NCBI GenBank assembly: GCA_036362985.1
Contig: JAYGXS010000005.1
Location: 33,555,715 to 33,619,714, forward strand
Reading direction: 5' to 3'
Origin: Ligula intestinalis
Lineage: Eukaryota > Platyhelminthes > Cestoda > Diphyllobothriidea > Diphyllobothriidae
Length of the DNA stretch: 64,000 nucleotides
Shown: positions 56,898 to 64,000 of the stretch, piece by piece
Position numbering within the stretch: the stretch's first letter is position 1
Layout of the letters: every line of letters starts with the position of its first letter
Notes under the pieces: generated by a model
Told to the model about the DNA's origin: nothing
The model's input: only the letters and a program-made list of their open reading frames with translations
Database searches by the model: none
Translations under genes and position numbers: made by a program

Positions 56898-57749
56898 AAT
56901 ATCATGACTTGTTGATATTCTTGCAAGGTAATACTTTTTTTCCCTCATAAAGAAAATTGCAAAGCTCACGTCTTTGAAGGAAATTCGTTCGACCTTCGCG
57001 GAAGTAGGTTGAATTGTCTGATGTTTCGAAATCACGCTAAAATGCATTATCAAGGAAGCGGCATTTGAAAAATCCCCCGCTGGCCTCAATTGAATCAAAC
57101 TGCTTCCAGTGATTTGCTGATCCGAGGTACGAAGCCTTAAATTCCCAGGGGTTTACACTAAGTAGGAGATTACTCGAACCATAAGCTTTTCTCACCAGAT
57201 TCGCTTCAAAACCTAAATGGCAAAAAAAACATCCGCGATACATGTGTGTATGTATATTGGAAGTGGATGTTAAGGCACTCTGGCTCCCTTAGAAGGCCGT
57301 ATGGTAGATGCGCTGCACGAACATAGGGATAAGATCAGGCCATGACAGACATTATTCGGGTTTTGCTCCCATAAAAATGCCAAACATGGAAGGCATTGGT
57401 GGCATAGTTAGGTGCAGACTCAAGCACCAGGTACTCGTGGCCTTTATAGCATTCCCATTTCGTCAGGTATGTCGTAACCGGCCGCTTGCACCCAACCCCA
57501 CCTTTCGTTCTCCTGACGCTGTCTTGACACCGGACTGGAGCGAGTGCAATAGCCGCTGCGCAAGTCGACTATCACCAGTAACTACGTCGTAGATTATTAA
57601 CCAGCCTAGCACGCACTCTGCTGTGGAACCCATGGTGGACACATTTTCAGAATCATCAGTCAAACTGTCGTGTGAAGAAACCCGCAGCATTGGAGCAACA
57701 TTTAGGCCAATATTAACATTTTTACCCTTTAATCTGTTTTTGCCAACAG
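56898..57749. other. Last part of the syntrophin intron; no exon recognised
   Basis: It ends in a clear acceptor, 'ctgtttttgccaacag' (57734-57749). Frames 57308-57592 and 57623-57844 on the plus strand run through without family similarity; the second overlaps the following exon in another frame. Confidence 0.45.
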
Positions 57750-58158
57750 CTGCGACGCATTGGTTGGATGATGGAGCTGGTCTGCCCCGCCAAGCCCACC
57801 GACACGCCGAATGGTCCGGCCACCGGCTGCGATGCCTCCTCTAACAGCTGGCCCAAATACAACTGTCGCGGCGACACCAGTGACTCTCCCACCACCGCAC
57901 TGAACGACGCGGCTTCAGCCGCCATCTGGAAACCCGTCTTCCTGGCCATCTCTGAGGACAACCTTCTGTTGTATCATCAGGCACCGCTGAGTCTGGAGCA
58001 GTGGCAGCGTCCGGCGCACTCCAACGCTCTCATCGCCACCCGCGTGGTGGATGCCCCGCCCCTCGGCATCGCAGGAAGCCTCAGAATACCACCGCTCAAT
58101 GCCGTGACAACCGCCCAGACACGCCCGCTCGATATGCTCGTGTTTACAGTGCGAACAG
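57750..58158 (+). CDS. Syntrophin exon: N-terminal two-thirds of the second PH domain
   Basis: The frame reads LRRIGWMMELVCPAKPTD, then an insert rich in Pro, Thr, Ser and Asn (about 30 residues), then IWKPVFLAISEDNLLLYHQA, PLSLEQWQRPAHSNALIATR and, after a second insert, LDMLVFTVRTG. The blocks IGWL.E, W.P....L.E..LL.Y, S.P....PLIATRLV and LSFA.RTG occur in this order in all syntrophins. It starts in phase 0 at the acceptor CAACAG and ends in phase 1 after CGA ACA G. The donor is AG|GCAAGT, a GC donor with otherwise perfect consensus. GC content is higher than in the PDZ exons. Confidence 0.9.
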
Positions 58159-58854
58159 GCAAGTTAAACAGAGCCAGAGAGAGAATGCTTTATTTTGAAG
58201 ATGATCTACAAAAGTTTCAGTTTAAAAAAGGGCTCCACTCATGGAGAGCAGCGGATAGGGTAAGGTAAATGGTCATGATAAAAAGTCATAAAATACTCAA
58301 AGTTAAAGATTTACACAATATTCAAATTCTGTTACGGAAACAGGTTGGCATTCGACTTCTTAGTTTCAGTTTCTTCACACGTAAGGCAGCGTGCTAGATA
58401 TGGGAGTACAGAAAGCTGATATGCCGATGTACGGCAAGACATATGACGAAAGCTTCGCCACATAGTACGGGAAGACTTCGCAGCCATTATTTCAGAGTCA
58501 AGAAAATGAGCGACCTCGTCAAGAATGCGATCAACAAATTGCCTGACAATTTTAAGTGTCGCTAGTAAATATTAGACCACGACATAGGTAACGCTGTCTA
58601 ATTGAAGTCACATGTCAGAATGCCAGTTAATGTTTCCTGAGTGACGTCACCGGAAGGAACCCCGATTGTCGACATTAAAAGTGCCTCTTGACTTTCTTTT
58701 AGTTCTGGAGGGAGTGTTATACTGATCAAATTTCAAGTCACCAAGGTTCTCTGTGGTTGCGTTTGGGTGTATCGTGTACAGCTGAGGAGTTAGGGGTTCT
58801 TGATTTTAATTCGATGGTTTTTTATTCACATGCCGACTGTTTTTCGGTGAAAAT
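58159..58854. other. Syntrophin intron after the PH2 exon; no exon seen
   Basis: The open frame continues to 58268 beyond the GC donor (KLNRARERMLYFEDDLQKFQ...), but this does not match syntrophin. It starts the next intron. Nothing else was recognised. Confidence 0.45.
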
Positions 58855-59975
58855 GGAAAATAAGTTTAAGGAATGCATTTCATCTATTTATTGCCCGTTT
58901 AGTGGCAAGGTCAAAATAAGCTTAATTGGTAAAACACCTCTTGGGCGCCTTCTTAACCCTAGAAGAGAGGAAAAACCTCAAACGAATGCCTTCTTTTGCA
59001 GTCAATATAAGTTTTGCTTTAGTTTTGGGCTTGGTCAAAAATGGGCGATATAAGGAGTTAATCTTGAGTGAAAAAACCTGACTTCAAAGGTACAATACTA
59101 GCGAAAGATGTGTACAGTTGAAGATCGAGTTGACAGTTTAGCAGCAAAAAAACTGCACTTCGTTGAGTGACTGTAATTCGGGACGCATTGGGTTGACACC
59201 GGAACACAGTGTTCGCAGTCCTCCTTGGGACTTATGGATCCGGTATTCTGCACCAGAGGAATGTGTATCGGCGAACGGTTTCTCGCCGTCGGCTGAAAAA
59301 TTTACCAATTTTGAGCTGCAGATTCAGCACCATTGTCCTCAGCATGAGGCCTGGCAGAGTTTAAAGTCCACGAATGCCATCAGAGTGAAAGAGAGATTCC
59401 TCTGAAGCAGCACCCAAAATTCGTAGAAGTTGTCCTGACTCTAGAAAACTAGTGATGGCTCTCCTAAACAAGGGATAATTTTGCTGAATTTTAATATTTC
59501 TGCGTTGCTTTTTCCAGATTGATATGGCGTTCACTGTCTGTTCAATTGTCTGTTTCGAACTGTGCGTGCCATAGGAAGAAATAAAAAGGCATCTCGATGA
59601 CCGGCTCGCCGAGAGTGCTCGAACTGCCTCAGAGTAATTAGGGGATAAAAAATACGGCCGTTTAATAGTTTAAACAGTGAAATAGTCCCTTCTGTAATCT
59701 GCGAACCTACAGGGGATCAAGGTTAAGATGTTCACAGCGTTGTTTGTGGGACAGGTTAGGTTGTCCTTAAGAAAAAACTCTTTTAATTCAGATGTGCTGG
59801 ACCGATTCGATTTTATTCCGTTCACTAGCGCGCAAAAGGCGAGCAGTATTCGAGACTAGGTCTTACGTACATATTATAAAGATTGGTTCTAACCTTGATG
59901 GTCTTAAAATTCCTGGCAATAAATCCGTTTGCTAGGTGTGCTTTCAAGACAGCCAGGGCTCAGTGCTCTGACAGA
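58855..59975 (-). mobile_element. CR1-like LINE copy 3, truncated 3' part (minus strand)
   Basis: Read on the minus strand, it matches the last coding part and 3' UTR of copy 1 (25040-26070): 'cccttgtttaggagagccat' and 'ctagttttctagagtcagga' near 59440-59475, 'tctttcactctgatggcatt' near 59375-59398, 'aaactaaagcaaaac' near 59010-59030 and 'gaaggcgcccaagaggt' near 58935-58955. It begins inside the RT C-terminal region, which is the usual 5' truncation of LINE copies. Confidence 0.85.
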
Positions 59976-60475
59976 ACTATAAAGTGAACTATAAAGTGAA
60001 AAAAATGCAGTCGAAGTTGCTTCCCGCGGCCGCTGGGAGCGAGTTGTTCCGCAGGTAAATTAAAGGTGTGCGTTTTGCGCCGCGCGCTATACTTATCTTA
60101 CTTCAAAACAGTAAATTGGACCTTAGGTTATTTAAAGTAGACGACCTTCTAACCACCATTTCAAGAAACCTGAAATTTGGTTATCAGGTTTTTCCACAAT
60201 AAGTTAAACGATAATACAGATTAGGAAAATCTACAGATATAAGTCAACCACAATTCTAAATACAGTAAAATAAAAATTCATTGAACATTCACGAAAGTAA
60301 ATTCTACGGCGTGTCCTAATTCCCCTCCCATAAAACAGTATAACCACCGTTTTCGTAGGAAAACATGAAGGGAGTACACGAGCTATTCCGCCTACCCTAT
60401 TTCCCCACCTCCCCAAAACTCTATAACCACCGTTTTTTCAGGACAAAATGTAGATGGGTTGGTCTACATAAGCTA
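59975..60475. mobile_element. MITE family M, second copy, left end lost
   Basis: It matches 46260-46700 in order: 'gtcgaagttgcttc', 'ggccgctgggagc', 'gtagacgacct.ctaaccacc', 'ttaa.cgataatacagatta', 'cagtaaaataaaaat', 'cgtgtc.taattccc', 'ataaccacc.ttttcgtagg'. The right terminal repeat ends near 'ctacataagctacc'. It has an extra duplicated 'ctataaccaccgttttt' block (60330-60445). Confidence 0.8.
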
Positions 60476-60494
60476 CCTTTCCATTGTGAGGCAT

Positions 60495-61052
60495 TCATTC
60501 GTAAAAAATCGTATCCGTCAACTTATGAATACCGCCTATGATGTATGCAGCATGATCCACATCTACTGTACGATTTGGTGAGAACTATGTGAGATTTTTC
60601 TCAAACTGTAGAAACAAATGTTATTCTTCTAAATCAGGATGTACACAGCGTGCAGTTTTTAAACCTTGAATTCAGATATAGCGGTCAGTAAATTTTAAAA
60701 TTATTCGGCAATTCATAAAAAGTTTTTTAAAACCGAAAGATAGCCTTTCCATCAGCATAAAATTTGAAGAAGGCGAAATTTGCTAGCAAACTTCTACGAG
60801 AAAGAATTTTTTCGTGTATGTTTTGCATAACATCTATTTGTATTTATAGAGGCAGTCAGAATCAATGATAACAATGCATACTATGTAAGTTGCCATTTAT
60901 TACATCTTATACCCTTTGTTAGCGGTCAGAAGGAAACTCGAATAAAAGCCAGCATCCTATCATGACCGAAGTGACTGGAGTTTAGGCTACATTAGAATCA
61001 GTATTACAACCTGACTCAATGCTGTTTAGCGAGAGAGTATCAATCTTTCGCA
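60495..61052 (-). mobile_element. MITE family B, right-hand part (inverted)
   Basis: It ends with 'gagagagtatcaatctttcgca', preceded by 'caacctgactcaatgctgtt' and 'agcatcctatcatgaccgaa', as in the other copies. The left part corresponds to the middle of the full element ('cgtatccgtcaactta', 'ttattcggcaattcataa', 'gaaggcgaaatttgctagc'). The left terminal repeat is missing. Confidence 0.8.
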
Positions 61053-61554
61053 ATTCTAGGCATGTTTCACGAATTCGGAGCCGTTCTGTTCAGTATGTAT
61101 GGCTCACGTAGACGAGATATTTAGAGCTGTCCGTCACTACAACCGCGCAAATTCTCGCTCGTTTTATCATTATACTGTCATTGGAGCAGGGTGGGTGGGG
61201 GAACACAAAGTGTGCAGGATCCTGCACAAGTCTGCCTCACTATAAACTTATTTACGTGCCATTCATTGGCGTTGTGCTCACTCCACGAGATGGCGATGAA
61301 CGCTGCTGGTCACAACTGTTAAAGGCTTGCGTTTTATTACCAAACGCATTCATAGGCCATGCCTTTTTATACCCAATTGACCTGGAGCTGGGGACACGGT
61401 TTATGATAAAACTGAGCACTTTTGAGTATTGACCTGGACTATACTATGCCGAGTGCTTCTGCCTCGTGTCATTTTGAAGGTTTGCAGCCTGAAAAGCCTG
61501 AAAGTAACCGATGCTAGAGGCTGCTATTAGTTTTTGTTTTCAAATTCCATGCAG

Positions 61555-61627
61555 ACAGAAACGCCAGTCGGGAGCAGATGGCGAAGGCCGCTAGTACCCT
61601 AGGAAGTGGACTCAGCAGCGATGGCTT
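61555..61627 (+). CDS. Candidate syntrophin exon (low confidence)
   Basis: A good acceptor ('tttgttttcaaattccatgcag') and donor (GTGAGT) bound 73 nt. Entered in phase 1, as the previous syntrophin exon requires, it reads (D)RNASREQMAKAASTLGSG and LSSDG without a stop, ending in phase 2. It does not resemble the family's next segment (Glu-Thr-His-Leu-Phe region), so it would have to be a lineage-specific insert in PH2. The splice signals and phase match are the only support. Confidence 0.3.
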
Positions 61628-64000
61628 GTGAGTGGCTTTGTTTATAGTGAAGCAGACTTTCCATGCGTCTTCCTCACTATTTATAAGCATATCAATCGTC
61701 TTTCCACAACAAGTCAGTCAAAGTGGGCGGAGGCAAACCAAAACAGTTGCTTAATCTTCAGGAGGTTGCCGATCCCACGCAAGTAAACATGCCGTCGTAG
61801 CTTGATTCTCCTTTCCGAGTTTGACAGCAGTATCCCGTTAGTTGTCAGTCTTTTAATTCGCGACCGTTGGCGTCTGCTGATATATAAAAAGCGTAATCGG
61901 GCGCTGTGTCCCGGCTGAATCGACCAGTCCATAAACCGGCGAGATGAAAAAGTGGCTAAGTGTCACCAATAGCATGATCCCTCTGTCCATATCGAACAAT
62001 GGAGAACCCCGCACTGTCAAAATTGCTTCCGAAACCCAGACTAGAGCTAACTGTTTGAACTGTTGTAGCCGTCAGCATGATACCTTGGAGTTTTCTAGGG
62101 CAGGCTAATGAGAATTAAACAACTTTTGATGAGGTGGTCCCTGGTTTCAGATGTTTTGAGATTTAGCTTGCTGTCGAGTTCATGGAAACGTGACTTCACG
62201 CAACTGACTGAATATTAATCCCCTCTCACAAAATCATTAATCAATTGCTGTACACATAATCTGGATTCAGAATTGAATGGGGAAGACTTTTGGAAATCAG
62301 GAAAAAGATTGTTTCACGGCCGTTCACAAAACATTCATAATGATCATCCTAGAGAATAAGTGAGAAAAAATCGAATATTGTTGTCCTGGACTAAGTTTTT
62401 TTGCGTTAAATGCAAAAAATAAGCTGCTGGATAGTAAAAGGTGTTCCTTTTGGTACATGTATCAACATATTGTTAGCTAAGATCAGCCGTTTGCTGTAAA
62501 AACCAAAGAAAGTGTACAAAAGCTATGCGCGGACATTGAACTAGTAATGTACTGCACTTTAGAACCCCGGCCAGCTGTTGGAATAAAGGCGCATTTTTGA
62601 ATGAAAGCTGACCGCTCAACTCCACCCTAACCCTAATCTCCTTTCTAATCATAAACTTTACCCTAACTGTTACATAAATGTCCCCTAGAATGGTTGAAAC
62701 GCCTTTTTCCGTATTCTAGCAATTAATGCTGAATAACAAATTTGCACTGCAGTCTATTAGGAACTGAGGATTTGACCTGATACGTGCAAAGAATTAAATA
62801 TGCTGGCCATGCTGATAAAGTGGATAATATAATATTGCCAGCAAAGACATCGTCTCTCCTGTTTTTGTCGGAAATGTTCATCTACCTGAACTACAAGCCA
62901 CTGTGCGGCTGATAGCGCGGCTCGAGAGTAAACGGACGAGTGAGTTTCGTTAGTGCTCAATGAAGGTTTATCCACGGAAGTGGATACTACGTTTTTGAGG
63001 AAAGTGAGACCCAAACCTGTAGTAGATGCAGGGTTGTCGTTTACACCCCATATCTCCTCTCGAGTTATATCCTCTGCGGGCAGCTTGTTTCCGTCAACCT
63101 AAAGAGGACGAAAAAACACAAAACTATATGTGCACTTGTTGTTCAGAGCGCAGTGTGAAAGTTATGTGAGGCAATCCGTGTCTGGGTTTTTTTTCCAGAA
63201 GCCGCCGCCGCGAACAGCATGCACGCACACCACAATAGAACAGCTGGGCGGCCGACTAGTCCGACCGGTCTGTCGACAACCCTCTCTCTGTTTCACACGC
63301 AGGATAATCGGTAACGCACAGACGGTTGGTGATTTAAGATCACACACGACAGTTCGACCGTCAAATTCAACGGTTTCTACCATGGCTTAAACGAGTTGAA
63401 CCAACGCGGTGACTTCCGCGAGATAAACAGCGAAAGCAGACTCACGGAGAATCTACCTCACTCTCTGAGCACTCCCACACTGGGACCCGGTTGTCAGGAC
63501 AGAATAAAAAGGGCCGGAAATGGGGGAGGGTGCAGGCGGCTGGCGAGAACAACGCTAAACACGTGTACAAAACAGCACATCTCACTAGGTAGGCTCCCGG
63601 CCGGGAGCGCCATAAAGGCCACATTAAGAAGGAGCCATTGAGGCTGACTCTCAGTCTGCAGACAGCCACTCCTCACAACAAGATAGCCACTGAACTTACT
63701 GCAGTGTCCAAGTTATCCTGTCAGTTGGTAACCTTCAAAGCCACGTCTTTTATCGCACCTCGATAGTTACAAGCGCGTCAGATTGATTATAGTGAGGAGA
63801 GAAACGCGCCGAGGGTCACCCTCATTCTCTTCCCCACAGCCATCAACAGGTCACCACCTTGCTGTCAGCCGCTTAAAGTGGTATGGGCGCAGGGCTGACA
63901 AGGAAAACAGATCGGAGATTAGCATGGTTGAGAAGGTTGTGCAAGGGAAGAGGAAGAGAGGGAGAGAAATAGAGAAGAAAGGAGAGAGCAGGAGAACGAC
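61628..64000. other. No gene recognised
   Basis: Degenerate telomere-like words ('caccctaaccctaatctc') occur near 62625-62645. A strong acceptor-like 'ggttttttttccag' ends at 63198, followed by an open plus-strand frame to 63390 that I cannot assign. The last 60 nt are purine-rich (GGGAGAGAAA type). The remaining syntrophin C-terminal exons were not seen and probably lie beyond the window. Confidence 0.35.

Noticed and set aside
58159..58268. Extension of the syntrophin PH2 exon to the stop at 58269
   Set aside because: The family similarity ends exactly at RTG, where a GC donor with full consensus occurs; the following residues do not fit the PH2 domain.

Overview
The window looks like a transposon-packed piece of an invertebrate nuclear genome. 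The best fit is a flatworm, possibly a tapeworm. This is an inference from three very short introns (36, 46 and 49 nt) in otherwise normal genes, from Penelope-like, Ty3/gypsy and CR1-like retroelements, and from several families of small inverted-repeat DNA transposons. I could not identify a species. There are two assembly gaps (12207-12216 and 36605-36883). Apart from simple repeats, long open frames are rare, and most coding-like sequence is broken mobile-element protein.

Two host genes are recognised. (1) A complete two-exon dynein light chain of the LC8 family lies on the minus strand (5277-5598), with a 46-nt intron and a downstream AATAAA. (2) A syntrophin gene starts near 31229 on the plus strand and runs rightward. 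A first PH half-domain exon is followed by a 36-nt intron, two exons that form a textbook syntrophin PDZ domain, then about 26 kb of sequence, then an exon from the second PH domain (57750-58158) that ends in a GC splice donor. Intron phases show that at least one exon, probably the other half of the first PH domain, is missing from my annotation or lies in a gap. The C-terminal exons are not recognised; one candidate lies at 61555-61627. A further pair of exons of an unidentified protein (45182-45526) sits inside the large syntrophin intron, and a decayed duplicate of it lies 1.3 kb upstream.

Region by region: 1-5 kb, unassigned sequence and a small MITE; 5.3-5.6 kb, LC8; 7-15 kb, tRNA-derived SINEs, MITE family B, dispersed repeat A, a foldback made from a truncated Tc1/mariner-like transposase, and a 400-bp TAC microsatellite; 15.2-15.7 kb, degenerate telomere-like sequence that switches strand; 17.7-21.7 kb, a dead Ty3/gypsy element with another sequence inserted in it; 23.5-29 kb, two CR1-like LINE copies in opposite orientation; 31-58 kb, syntrophin, whose main intron holds an inverted SINE pair, MITEs, a deleted hAT/ZBED element with clear target-site duplications, and a Penelope-like element flanked by inverted ends carrying hammerhead-like motifs; 58.8-61 kb, a third LINE piece and two more MITEs; 61-64 kb, one candidate exon and otherwise nothing recognised.

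All calls come from reading the sequence and from knowledge of the families; nothing was searched. Boundaries of degenerate repeats are approximate.
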